The notes beneath the pieces were generated by a model that was not told the origin of the DNA, made no database searches, and saw only the letters and a list, made by a program, of their open reading frames with translations. This document shows, one piece after another, positions 52,435-64,000 of a DNA stretch of 64,000 bases. The number at the start of each line of letters is the position of its first letter. Position 1 is the stretch's first letter. A program made the translations under genes and the position numbers. Source of the stretch: Sinonovacula constricta (taxonomy: Eukaryota; Mollusca; Bivalvia; Cardiida; Solecurtidae); contig CM017564.1 of NCBI GenBank assembly GCA_007844125.1, positions 15,566,489-15,630,488 of the forward strand. The letters run 5' to 3'.

Positions 52435-52754
52435 TAAGTGTCAAATAATTTAACGTTGACTGTTGAGGCCTTCCATCTGTTGATATTTGTTGCCCTCAAG
52501 CACTTAGTTTAATGTTCACGTACATAGAAAACACCTGTTTATGTTTTTGCTTTTCATGTGGAAAGTTATGCACTGTACATTTGAAAAGGTTTTCAATGCA
52601 GACTAACACTCGTATACAATGTACTCTTTTCAGTGTATTTGAGGCTATGCCATTTTCTAATTGCTGTTCGTAGATAAACTTTATCTAATAGTAGGTTCAA
52701 TCTTTATTTCAGAGGAAGGTGCTTACTGTAAGTTGTTTTACTTTAAATGACTAT

Positions 52755-52975
52755 CTATGTTTCTTTCTCTGTCTTTCCGTCTTTGCCTTTCCCTCTCTCT
52801 TTCTCTTTGTGACTATCTCTGTCTCTCACCGTCTGTCTCTCTCTATGTCGATGTCTCTGGCTGTCTCTGTCTTTCTGTCTCTCTTTTACTCTGCCTGTCT
52901 CGGTCTCTGCATCTGTTTGTCTATCTGTCTTTCTCCCTTTTTCTTTCTCTCCCTCTCTCTTTCTCTCTTTCAAAT
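52755..52975. repeat. (CT)-rich low-complexity tract
   Basis: TCTCTGTCTTTC-type pyrimidine repeats. The overlapping ORFs on both strands are shadows. Confidence 0.9.
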
Positions 52976-52999
52976 TGTAGAGTATATGCAATATATTGT

Positions 53000-53760
53000 A
53001 ATTGTAATGGTGTCAAATGCAATAAGCACTATGTATGGCTTGATATAGTTTATAACAGTACAATGTAAGTGTTACATGGTATACTGTATTATGACTAGAT
53101 ATACTTTATAACACTGCAATGTAAGTGTTACAAGGTATACTGTATTATGTCTTGATATAGTTTATAACATTGCAATGTAAGTGTTACACGGAATACTGTA
53201 TTATGTCTTGGTAAGGTTTATAACAGGGCAATGTAAGTGTTACATGGTATACTGTATTATGTCTTGATATAATTTATAGCAGTGCAATGTAAGTGTTACA
53301 TAGTATACTGTATTATGGCTTGATATAGTTTATAACAGTGCAATGTAAGTGTTACATGGTATACTGTATTATGGCTTGATATAGTTTATAACAGTGCAAT
53401 GTAAGTGTTACATGGTATACTGTATTATGACTTGATATAGTTTATAACAGTATGGCTTGATATAGTTTATAACAGTGCAGTGTAAGTGTTACATGGTGTA
53501 CTGTATTATGACTTGATATAGTTTATAACAGTGCAATGTAAGTGTTACATGGTATAATGTATTATGTCTTGATATAGTTTATAACAGTATGGCTTGATAT
53601 AGTTTATAACAGTGCAGTGTAAGTGTTACATGGTATACTGTATTATGACTTGATATAGTTTATAACAGTGCAATGCAAGTGTTACATGGTATACTGTATT
53701 ATGTTTTGTTATACTTTATAACAGTGCAATGTAAGTGTTATGTAGTATACTATATTATGC
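53000..53760. repeat. 56-bp minisatellite, about 12 units with two truncated ones
   Basis: TTGATATAGTTTATAACAGT starts units about every 56 bp, each containing GCAATGTAAGTGTTACATGG. Near 53450 and 53588 short ~25-bp units are inserted (ATGGCTTGATATAG... directly followed by a full unit). Confidence 0.9.
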
Positions 53761-53969
53761 ACATTGTCTTGGGTACAGGTATATTTTAACTCTTCTTGTA
53801 CTATAGTGATATGCACTATATGCTTTAATTGTAATTCAGTTGTTTTCATTATGCTAATTATCGTAATATGTTATGTTTGAATTTTTACTGTTATGACGTT
53901 TACATCAGAGTTAGCATTTGAAATTATTGACTGTATAGAAACTATTTAAGAATTGACTCATCCGCTTAA

Positions 53970-54406
53970 AGGTTGTATTCGACAGTTCGCCTGTATCAAA
54001 TATAAACCCATACATTAATTGTAATGAATACGATTCTACGATTTTCTATTTAAATTGTTAGACAGAACTTATTGTGAAAAATTATCATTCTGAATGTGTA
54101 TTCTTTCCAACTGAATAAAAAGCTCGATAGGGGTCTCTGCTGAAACAGATATCGACGCCAGAGAGGATTACCCGGATGACTATATAACGTGATTTCCAAA
54201 TTTAGTGATCCCGTGTTTTTAAGTTAAAGTTTTAAAATAGCCATCTTTGCAGCATGGCTCGGATAGGAAATACCTGTTTGGAATGACAGTGATGATTTGT
54301 GCTTGACTGTTCACACAAAGCATCAATGAAAAGCATTTTGAAGACCTTTTTCAGGTAGCAATGACTGGTTATTTGAGAAAATATTCCAAACTGTCCGATA
54401 CCACCT
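53970..54406. mobile_element. 437-bp MITE of the AGGTGGTA family
   Basis: Left end AGGTTGTATTCGACAGTT preceded by TTAA (53966-53969). Right end, complement of AGGTGGTATCGGACAGTTTG, followed by TTCA, a likely mutated TTAA. It shares internal motifs with the 6030 element, including AGATATCGACG and ATGGCT(C/A)GGATAGGAAATA. Confidence 0.7.
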
Positions 54407-54576
54407 TTCATATATACGCCATCAGCTATGTAACCTTCCGTTCTTTGGTGTTATTTCTACTTCATTCTCAATTAAGCAGTAAATGTAAAGTTTAATGTAA
54501 ACATATTTTATCCCAGGTTCTGTAATGTTTGCTTGTCATTCGTTCCAGAACAAAACTACTAAACATAACGTATGCA

Positions 54577-55013
54577 ATGCAGCATATAGATTTGAATGTG
54601 AATCCAGAGTCGTCAGAAATCAGGAGTCGTTACGTGACAAACTGTTATGTCCGCACAATATCAAGTGAAACGTTTTTCTTGTCATTCGTATTAGTTTGCT
54701 TGTCTGCGTCGACATCGTTTGCGAGTAAGTTTCATTTCCTTACACTTTCAAGCAATTGATAATGATGGCGAAAATACAAATGAATATTATGATAAATATG
54801 ATGACGATAATAATGATGATGATGATGATGTTGATGATGATGATAATAAAGGAGAGGAAGAAGATGATGATGATGGTGATACAAATGATAATGAGAAGGA
54901 GGAGCTTGGGATGATGATGATAATGATAATGATGTTGTTGTTGTTGCTGCTGATGATGATGGTAATGATAATAATGTTGTTGTTGATGTTGATAATAGTA
55001 ATGATGATGATGT

Positions 55014-55060
<47 letters not shown>

Positions 55061-55084
55061 GGTAATGATAATGACGATGATGAC

Positions 55085-55141
<57 letters not shown>

Positions 55142-55224
55142 AATGATAATGAAAATGATGGTGATGTTGTTGTTGTTGTTGTTGCTGATGATGATAATGA
55201 AAATGATGTAATTGTTGTTGTGGT

Positions 55225-55291
<67 letters not shown>

Positions 55292-55994
55292 AATGTTGAT
55301 GATGATGATGATCCCAACACCGTAAGTCGGGTCATGTTCTCAAAATGGTGAGAGAACAAAACTGCAACTCCGACCTTGATATTTTAAATGTAAATATCGG
55401 TAAAACAACATTAAACATCATTCACAAGAGAGTTAACACTTTTTTTTATTAATTTTGTTTTGTCAATTATGCTTTTGGGTTTTCAACACGGGTAATTTAA
55501 GAAAAGCTCCGTGACATACAAATTGATAAGTGTGTTTACATTGACATTGTAGGCTCTGTTCATGATGCCAGAAATCTAAATGGCGCTGATACTGATGTTG
55601 TTGATCATACACAAGAGTCAGGAAGGAGCCATGTGTACATACTCAGCAACATCACCACACAGACAGAAATGACATTTAGAGACGAGATCGATAAAGCAGA
55701 TGGCTTGCTTGATATGGTCAGTAATATTATTGCATCCTCTCTACGCTTTTTCCATTAAGACCATATACGTCCTTTAATCAAACGGCAATTTAGCCTAATC
55801 TCATTCGTTGAACTTTATATATATGGAGCATAGATAATGGAATAAAAATATGTTTTTATTGATAAATCATAGGTCAAAACATTTGTACACCATTTTTCAC
55901 GATATAAAATTTGCGTTGTCTTTAGTGCCTTAAACTGTCATAAATACGCGCACTTTACTATATGTGGATGGGAGATTATGATGAAGATTAGGAC

Positions 55995-56072
<78 letters not shown>

Positions 56073-56095
56073 GATTATGATGTTGATAATGATGG

Positions 56096-56153
<58 letters not shown>

Positions 56154-56186
56154 TATGACTGTTATTATTTATTATTATTATTATTA

Positions 56187-56246
<60 letters not shown>

Positions 56247-59200
56247 TATCGTCAGCATGAAGACAACGCTGCAATGCAGGCTTATCTGACCATAATAAAA
56301 CGTCACAGTGCCAGTCCTCGCTCAATGTGGGGCTTGGCACGAACCTTTCTGAGCCTGGCTAGGAAACACCACTCCAACAAGTTCCTAAGGCGAGCTATCA
56401 CAGCCATGAATGTACTTCAAATGTTTCTAATGGAAAGGTGGAAATCTGTAAGTGGTAATTATTGATGTTCTTTTCAGTGTAGCAACATGGAACAATTTTG
56501 ATAACGTCTAAATGCAAACTTTGGAAGCTGGGCCACCTCTGTGTTTGTATTTTTTCTTCAAGTTACAAAAGAAAAGCAGCTCAAGACAGAAGGGCGAGTT
56601 TGGGACTCTAATAAACCTAGCAGCATGACAGTCATGATTGATCCCTTTAAAGTGAAAACGGCTGTCTGTTTATCGTTGTTTGACTCTTGTCCTGTCTCAG
56701 TGTTTCTTGGTCACCATGTCTAATTTAAATTAAGGTTTACTTCTGCCAGAAATCCAGTTTGGCTTTAAAAATGTCCAGAGTCACGTGACGGCATATATTA
56801 CACCTTACAAGACTCTTGTTCACATACGACTGCCCAGGTATGTCTACTGCCAGACAATAACTTCAGACTAACCAACAGCAAGAAAAAACATGGGTTCTGC
56901 ATCAACCTATGTTACGCTCTGCCAGGCACTGCTGAACGATTAATGGTGAATATGGACAGAACGATGCCGGAAACTAACTATTCTTCAACTTCCTGTACTT
57001 TTACTACAGTTATTGTGTTCTTTTTTAAATATTGAAAAACGCGAATCTGCATTATGATAAATATAAGCAATTAAAATGATGTTAAAGACCTTCTTACATG
57101 TATATAAAATTTATGAACAAATATATAAAAAAGGGAGATTACCTATATATTTTTTCTAAATTAAAAATGAAAATTTGCTATGATTGATATAAGTACCTTT
57201 AACAATGATTATATGATTTCTGTTGATAGTTTAATAAACAAAACATGATAAAATCCAATGTGTTGCAGAGAGGTTACGGTTGTGTTAATTGTGTCTTTTT
57301 AGGAGAACTATCATTAACGATGCCCATATAACGTTTCCTTATCACTACATTTCCGGACAAACCGGAGTTTCTCAGTGGGCTGGCCTTTGCACAGTTGCAA
57401 AATAAGCAGACAATATATGCTGCAAACACAACATTGCTAAAGGTAAAACTTACAACAAAAGTATGTGAAAGAATATTCATAATTATAGCTTTAACAATTA
57501 AGTAAGAATTCGATGAAGGTTCCAAAGTGGAAGAAGGGAGAGGAAATAAAGGAGAAAGAGTGGGTGAAATGAGGAAAAGTGAGAGAGGGGCCCCCATGAC
57601 AAAAGGCACCGTTGATAAGCAGTTTATCGGTACTCTCAATGCACTGATTCTCTCGTAGTGAAAATGTGTGAATTCAGTCTAGGTCACGCAAAGTATTACC
57701 GCTGTTGGACAGGTTTCGGTTATTAACACGCATCCACTCGTTTAAACAACTTTCTTTTTCTTTGGTTCACCAAGGTAACATCCATACATCGTCAATAAGA
57801 AGGCGTTAGTGAAACAAGAAAAAGTAAAGGCGAAAAAAGAAACCGCAGGTCGGAGTGGAGAATATCTATGTGTGAGTCTGTGTGTGGGGAATACATGTAT
57901 GTGTATCTGTATGTGAGTATGTGTGGGGGTATATGTGTATGTGTGTGTGAGTTTGTGTATATGTGTGTGGGATATAGGTATATGTGTGTGAGTCTGTGAG
58001 GGATATATGTATATGTGTGTGAGTCTGTGTGGGGGATACATGTATGTGTATCTGTGTATTAGTCTGTTTTTGTGGGATATGTGTATCTGTGTGTTAGTCT
58101 CTGTTTGTTTTTTGGGATATGTGTTTCTGTGTGTGAGCCTGTGGGGAATATGTGTATCTGTGTGCAAGCCTGTGTCGTAGGATATGTGTATCTGAGTGTG
58201 AGCCGGTGTCTGTCTGAGGGGGATATGTGTATCTGTGTGTTAGTCTTTATCTGTTTGTGAGGGATATGTCTATCTATGTGTGAGGCTGTGTTTGTTTGTG
58301 GGGGATATGTTTATCCATGTGTGAGTTGGTGGGGGCATATGTGTATCTGTGTGTGTGAGTCTGTGTGGGGGACATGTGTATATGTGTGTAAGTCTGTGTG
58401 TGTGTGTGGGGGGGGGGGTATGTGTACCTGTGTGTGACTCTGTCTTGGGGTATATGTGTGTAAGAGAGAGATGGAGGGGTGGGGGGCGAGGTGATGTTGG
58501 CTATCATGGACTCTAACCATATCTACAATAACGTTGTATTTTGTCAAATGGTTATGTAATTTAATCTATGAATTTTTATTAACCTGTTTAACCAGGTTAA
58601 AACGCGTTGAATATATGCTTAGTTTAATATTAAAATATGCAAATTTTGCAAACGAAGTGAACTTTAGTGAAAACTATTTTTAATTAAGGTGAAGCAAATA
58701 TCAGAATAAATAAACAAATAGCATTATAATTCCAAACCATAACCACGTTTTATCACGTGAACCAGTTGATGTTACAATATTTCTTTCATTTATGCAATTT
58801 TTCGAATTTGTAACAGTTACATACATTAGCGAGTCCAAAATGTGACCTACTCCGAATGGTTTCAGGTGCTAAGTATGGACCCTAACAACAATCTGGCATT
58901 AAGAATCCTGGGCTCCCTAGCTGAAAACAACAATGATTGCGAGAGGGCCATAGAACTGTTCGAAAGACTTTTAGAACTGAATGGGAAGACATCCAGCGGC
59001 GTTTTTCTCAAGCTGGGTTACTGTTACAGTAAACTAGGCCTTACAGAAAAGGTAACTTCTGTAAGAGCCTATTATAGCGGCATGAACACGGTTTAGTATA
59101 TGTACATGGTGCACGATCATCATCAAACGGTGTATTCTGAATTGTATTTGTCTGACGTGGTCACATTTGAGGAAGCGCAGTTTGAACTGTTCTTAACGTT

Positions 59201-59646
59201 ACGTTTTCTTTATCAAGGTAGTGAGGTCTATTATTTTCCGAGACTGAAATTAACACAATCTGACAGGCACGAAAAGTAAAGTGATCTGTAGCACCATCTT
59301 CATCTGTAATTCACAGTTTCTGTTCAGGATTTTAGCTAACAATTTAAAACTTCGAAACGATCAGTTTTGTACACTTCTCTGAAATACAGGCTATGACAAC
59401 GTTCCAACAAGGAGTAGACCTGGGGTACTTCCAATCTATAAACCAGAGGTCCGCAGTATTGACCGGGCGCATTCTAACCAGTCGGCCATTTTGGACAGCG
59501 GAACAGGCAAGGTTCGAGCGGTACAAACATGCAAGTACATAGTTCGTCAACTTTAGGGCAAGGAGCTTTTTTATATCTTGTCTATTGTCCGTCGCACCGC
59601 AAGTGGCTTATCTAGGTAAACAATATTTATATATATATATATATAT

Positions 59647-59699
<53 letters not shown>

Positions 59700-62482
59700 T
59701 GTAATATCTAAGACTATTTCAAACAAAAGCGATTCCAGATGGCCTTTTGTCATAATGATAAGAACATTTTGTTGGGAACTAAATTCAAACAAGACGTCAT
59801 TGTAAACCCTTTGCAATCAGGATTGATTGCGACCACTTTTTTGTTTGGTGTTGCATTTATATGAACATAATTTGTCTTTTCATTGCTTTGTTTTATTCTT
59901 AGATATCTTAGATAAAACTCATCTTTCGTGGTGGTGGTGGTGGGGTGGGGTGGGGGGTTCTCAAATATTTTACTCTTTCCTTCCGTTTTATATCTTTATA
60001 ACATCTAAACCGCCTTATCTAAGATGTTCTCTATGAAACCATGGTTATGTTTTATAACCTTTTATAACACAGCCTCATTCCTATAATGAGTTCCTTCCAT
60101 CAAAACTTCGGATTTTATTTTTAGTTTCTCTTTTACAGTGTTTTTATTGGAAAAGATGTTGATGATTTTTCTTTTCAGAAAACTTGTTTCTGTATCCTTT
60201 TTTTACTGACTTTCTTATACCCCAAAAACTTCTTCCTTATCATTAAAACCGAAAATCTTTCTTCCAGGCGATCTTCCTACACCCTAACATCATTATTCAG
60301 ATAGTTTGATATGGGACTCTTATGTCGCCCAACTACTTGGATCTGAACCTTTCTTGTTGCCTTTTTGTAATTACCTTCTTATGTCCGAATCTTGGTATTT
60401 GTTTAAATCCTTTTATAGAGGTATTTCTTGTATGTTCCATATCGGAGTCTCTTGTTCCAATTCATTTCGATGGACATATAGTTTAAACTTTTATCCGCAA
60501 ATAATTACCCTCTCTATGAAGCTTAAATATAGGAAGCACACTTCACCACATATTTTATATATGTTATTGTTTACATCCAAACTTCCCATATTCACGTTCA
60601 ACCTACTTTCCGCTTCCCATCATTTAATATTTGCACCAACATTTTTTGTTCTACATCCTAGTTAAACTTTCTCGTTATATATGCCTAGATTATTGTCGAA
60701 GAACAAATACAAGAGCGTCATTTTACAGATTATGCATTGGCATCTTTGTTTTGACATCTTTCAACACTCCAACCTCGAGACGGAGGTCCCGGACGTCACC
60801 CGGCGACAAAACTGAAAGAGAATATGAGAAATGAAGAACTGAACTCTCATCTTTTGCTTACATAAGAGGAAGATCAAGCTCCTTCCTACCGACAACAATG
60901 TTTGGGCAAACTACAATTATTCCTGTGTTCTCTGGGGCATAGGAGTTGGCTTTAATGTCATACAGTGTACAACCTGGTGGCTACTTGCCATATGCACCGA
61001 TTTAATGAAACTGCTGTCGAACAACGCACAATTCAGCTCTGCTATCCACAGCTGGACGATCTTCCTACAGATGTGCGCCTAAAAGACACATCCATCGGGA
61101 CACTGGAATTGTTATTGTATTTTTGAACGCTAGGATCATATTCCTCCTCAACTACTGGGTAAGGTCTATGCTAACCTCATCACACTCCTGTACTCCGCAG
61201 GACACGGTCATTGTCGACGGGCGGTAACTATCGACTGATTCACACAGATGGTCAAATGTCCCGCTGAATGTTAAAATCAAGCAGCATGGAGGAAAGCGAC
61301 GGATCTTCAAAATTGCTCCTTCAACACAGACATCTATTCCAAACGGCCCCAATGGGAGGGCCATTTATTTGCTTCATATCAGGACAACGACAGATAAACC
61401 GTCAAACGAACGAAAAATGGACTGCAACAACAACAACAACCACCTCTGGTCTGCTTGGCTGCCAGACTCAGATACCACAGAGCGGCAATCAGGAAGACTC
61501 ACAACAAACAGAACACTCCACTCTCGCGGATCGAGAACAGCTTGATTTCCAACACGATCAACAGGAAGATGTAGTGGTCTTCTTTATTTGATTGTTCCAT
61601 GTTAATTCTATTTTTTTAAGTTTATTTTACTTTTTTATTTGCGTTTTTGCCTGTTCTAGCTTTAATTACCGTGTGGTATTGTCAGAAAGTAATTGGCGCG
61701 TGCGAGTTAAACAATTCGCCAACGATACATGGAGAAGGAATATTAAAATAATGCTTTTTTAATTTTCTTGTGTCAGCTAAACTCTTTCCTGGACCATGTA
61801 TGAAAGCTCCCAGGACGTGCGCAATTGTCCAGCAGATTCTTCCAGCAGTGTCATGTTCCCGAGGTCAAATCAAGTTCTCCGTGCTTCACGGTGGTGTGCA
61901 CGTCTGGCCTCACACGGGCCCCACTGACAGCCGCTTGAGGGCGCACCTCGGGCTTGTAGTGCCTCCAGGACCGGTGATCAGGGTCGTCAATGAAACAAGG
62001 TGTTTTTTTCGTTGTTAATATATGGTGACGATGATGATGATGATGATGATAATGATGATGATGATGATGATGATGATGTTTATAATTAAACGTGATGTAC
62101 AAAGGAGATGTTGATCATGATGGTGGAACTAGTTCCGGTGGTAGTTATTGGCATTGTGATGAATGTTGTACGTATAGTTCTTTGTGTATATTTCGCAGAC
62201 ATTTGCCTAGGGCCTATCTGTACCCCAAAAAGTGAATCTCGACATAATGATCATTATACCTATGCCGATGCAAAGTATTCGTAATCCAAATAACCTTTAA
62301 ACACCAATACAATTGTTCTGAATGTTTTCAGGACCTGGGAAGAGGGAAAGCTTTTCATCATTGACGACTCGTTTGAACATGAGGTTTGGCACAACGGTAC
62401 GGAGACCCGCATTGTCCTGATTGTGGACTTTTGGCATCCAGAGGTTACACAAATAGAGAGAATGACGCTTTATCCAACCTAA
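54577..62482 (+). CDS. Aspartyl/asparaginyl beta-hydroxylase-like protein (7 coding exons, predicted 402 aa)
   Basis: Exons 54577-54724, 55553-55716, 56256-56447, 58866-59051, 59390-59534, 61777-61999 and 62332-62482 join in one frame with compatible phases. The family uses Fe(II) and 2-oxoglutarate to hydroxylate Asp/Asn in EGF-like domains in the ER. Visible here are a short N-terminus with a hydrophobic anchor (TFFLSFVLVCLSASTSFA, residues ~32-49), TPR-like helices (HEDNAAMQAYLTIIKRH; NNDCERAIELFERLLELNG), a PFWT motif, then the catalytic core. That core has GGVHVWPHTGPTDSRLRAHL (first metal His in WPHTG, co-substrate His in AHLGL), FEHEVWHNG (second metal His) and TRIVLIVDFWHPE (2-oxoglutarate Arg). 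The anchor plus lumenal layout suggests a type II membrane protein. The length is near the short ASPHD-type members rather than full ASPH. About 50 residues usually found between PWWT and the first catalytic strand are missing, so one exon may have been overlooked. The donor at 59534 is weak. AATAAA lies at 62875. Confidence 0.8.
54750..55315. repeat. (GAT)n tract in intron 1 of the hydroxylase-like gene
   Basis: GATGAT repeats with GTT and AAT interludes. They could encode Asp-rich peptide, but the splice from 54724 to 55553 keeps frame without them. Confidence 0.95.
55978..56246. repeat. (GAT)n then (TTA)n in intron 2
   Basis: The (TTA)n tract ends nine bases before the acceptor CAG at 56253-56255, so the repeat stands where a polypyrimidine tract is expected. 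Confidence 0.95.
56448..58865. other. Intron 3 of the hydroxylase-like gene; no exon assigned
   Basis: It contains a short open segment at 56850-56990 without family similarity and a GT-rich tract at 57860-58480. An extra TPR exon (phase 0-0) might be expected here by comparison with vertebrate ASPH, but none was recognised. Confidence 0.5.
57860..58480. repeat. (GT)-rich low-complexity tract
   Basis: Repeats of GTGTGTGAGTCTGTG and GGGATATGTGTATCTGTGTG, with a G-run at 58409-58418. His/Thr/Pro-rich minus ORFs are shadows. Confidence 0.9.
59622..59697. repeat. (TA)n microsatellite in intron 5
   Basis: Nearly pure TA with one GT interruption. Confidence 0.95.
59930..59958 (+). other. G-rich tract with quadruplex potential
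   Basis: GGTGGTGGTGGGGTGGGGTG followed by a G-run, in intron 5. Confidence 0.5.
60660..61600. other. Compositionally distinct segment in intron 5, unexplained
   Basis: This part is richer in GC and in CAA/ACA codons than its surroundings, with frames open for 70-107 codons on both strands (for example 61268-61591, with a Thr run). It may be a decayed mobile element, but no domain is recognised. Confidence 0.3.
62029..62080. repeat. (GAT)n microsatellite in the last intron
   Basis: About 15 GAT units with two interruptions. Confidence 0.95.
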
Positions 62483-64000
62483 AGCCAGTACGACTTTATG
62501 CCATTAAAATTTTAAAAACATTGAAAACTCTATTTACTTATGTGTACAATTCAGTCAGTCGAAAGGAAAGACATTATATCCAATGTTTACCAGCTTAGAC
62601 CCTTCGGTAGACCCGCAATGTATGTTGAACTATTTACATAAAAGTAAAACGTGATTGTCGACAGAGATTGATGTTTTGGTTTGTTTTTCATACAGTGAAC
62701 TAACACATTTCATAGTCGTGACTTCCAGCTAGTTCTTGATGAAGAAATACACGACATGCGTTTTCCTGATTGATGATGTCTTTGATTTTATTCTTACAAA
62801 TAGTATTTCAACAGCCCAATGCAAAACTAAGGAATTAAAGAATAATGAAGTGTACAGTTTGCGATGTATTTCAGAATAAAGCCAAGGTTCAAAGTCATGG
62901 ATGTATTAACGTCTGTATATGTAATGTAAGAAATATAAATGCCATACAGCACGATTTTCCAAATAATTTAAATTTTAAGCGTAATGTTTGTCGAATAATG
63001 CAGACGTGGTACGAGTGAGGTCTATTATTTAGTGACATCACGTGGAAAAATAGATTAAGGTCGTTTGTTTACCATGTCGTGAGGATGGATCACATAGCGC
63101 CGTCATGAAGAGTACACGGCCTTGACCTTTGTTGAAACGTTTACACTTTTATGACACCACTAATCTTAAAGATTTTTAGCCGTTCCTTGTGTTGATTGGT
63201 TTGATCTCTAACGTGTTGACAGGAGGTGTTAATTGGTCTGTTCTTAAATCGAATTTCTCTAATAACGAAATGGTCCTGTGTAAGTCTTTTGAGGATAATG
63301 AAGTCATTTACATACGCTCCTAAAATTACTAGCGCACATCGGCATGTACCTTGACGGCAGTATAGATACTGAAAAGAATACCGTTAGGGCAACAATGGAA
63401 AGTGTTATAATATGTAATCATTACAAAATCAAGCAAGTCAGCAGACACTCTATCTGCACATGAGAAATGTACCCTATGGCCAAGGCTTTACCTTCGATAA
63501 GAAAAACAAACTTAACGGTATAATGCCTTTAAACAAAGAGCAGTCATAATCCTCCGCTAAATTGGGGTTCAGCCAATCAGAGAATGGGTTTGGGAATGTT
63601 TAGATTTTAAAGAGATTTTACCCCATCACGTGTCTTGTGGGTTTGGAAACTTTAGTTATCGTCTGATTTGGATATGATATCGGTTAGACATTGTATTAAA
63701 TCAGTTTATGTAGGTGTTATCCTATATAATTAATTAACTATTTAATGAATTTCATTTCTTTAAAATAATTTAAAAGCGCGTTTTATTGCTTCTGTTTTGT
63801 CGGGTGGGGGAGGGGGCGGCCTGGGGTGAGGGGGGCGGGGGGCTTTACATTCGTATTTTAATCTAAATATTTCTTTGATTAGTTCTTGTCTATTCTTTCC
63901 GTAAATTGTCTGAAATGCTTGTAAGTAACTAGAAAAGCCAGGGTAAATATTTATTGTTGATCGGCAATTTTGTTCTATTTGAACACATTTTATTGGTTAT
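62483..64000. other. 3' region of the hydroxylase-like gene and intergenic sequence
   Basis: AATAAA at 62875-62880 would give a 3' UTR of about 400 bp. Beyond it no further gene is seen. A G-rich tract at 63801-63842 has strong quadruplex potential. Confidence 0.5.

Noticed and set aside
54719..55351. Asp-rich ORF as an acidic lumenal exon of the hydroxylase-like gene
   Set aside because: It is tempting because vertebrate ASPH has an acidic region. However, the frame turns into Met/Leu/Val runs typical of a GAT repeat, and the flanking exons join in phase without it.
60306..60834. Overlapping ORFs in intron 5 as missing hydroxylase exons
   Set aside because: No family motif apart from a chance W-T-Y-S-L, no suitable phase 1 splice borders, and the composition is hydrophobic and AT-driven.

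Overview
This is eukaryotic, AT-rich, intron-rich DNA dominated by repeats, with no operons or bacterial gene structure. A TRIM/NHL-type propeller exon in two copies, an animal aspartyl/asparaginyl beta-hydroxylase-like gene with GT-AG introns, short TTAA-flanked DNA elements and dispersed ~150-bp tandem-repeat elements suggest a mollusc, most likely a bivalve. The species call is inference, not something read directly from the sequence.

Layout. 1-3.5 kb: a minus-strand multi-exon gene of unknown function, with a GC-richer first exon near 3.24-3.48 kb. Its last ORF is followed 4 nt later by a second ORF that runs off the left edge. 3.5-8.8 kb: mostly non-coding, with a GA microsatellite and a TTAA-flanked MITE. 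8.75-33.3 kb: copy A of a segmental duplication. It holds an NHL-propeller exon, a small insertion with terminal direct repeats, a 13.7-kb array of a 31-bp satellite, a 974-bp DNA transposon with an 8-bp target duplication, and a long inverted-repeat (foldback-like) structure whose arms carry 56/57-bp minisatellites. 33.3-36.4 kb: the rest of that right arm, then a (CAT)n tract and a 100-N gap. 36.5-49.57 kb: copy B of the duplication in direct orientation, with the same order of parts, only ~2 kb of 31-bp satellite, and its own insertions. 49.6-52.2 kb: a (CAT)n tract and a third copy of the small direct-repeat element. 52.3-62.5 kb: a promoter-like region, a 56-bp minisatellite, a MITE, and a seven-exon gene for a compact, membrane-anchored Asp/Asn beta-hydroxylase-like protein. 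62.5-64 kb: its 3' region and a G-rich tract.

The genes do not form a pathway. The most informative content is genome dynamics. Two paralogous blocks differ by clean element insertions with empty sites, by about seven-fold satellite expansion, and by a coding exon that appears to change faster than its own intron and 3' flank. Most long ORFs here are by-products of short tandem repeats and were not called as genes.
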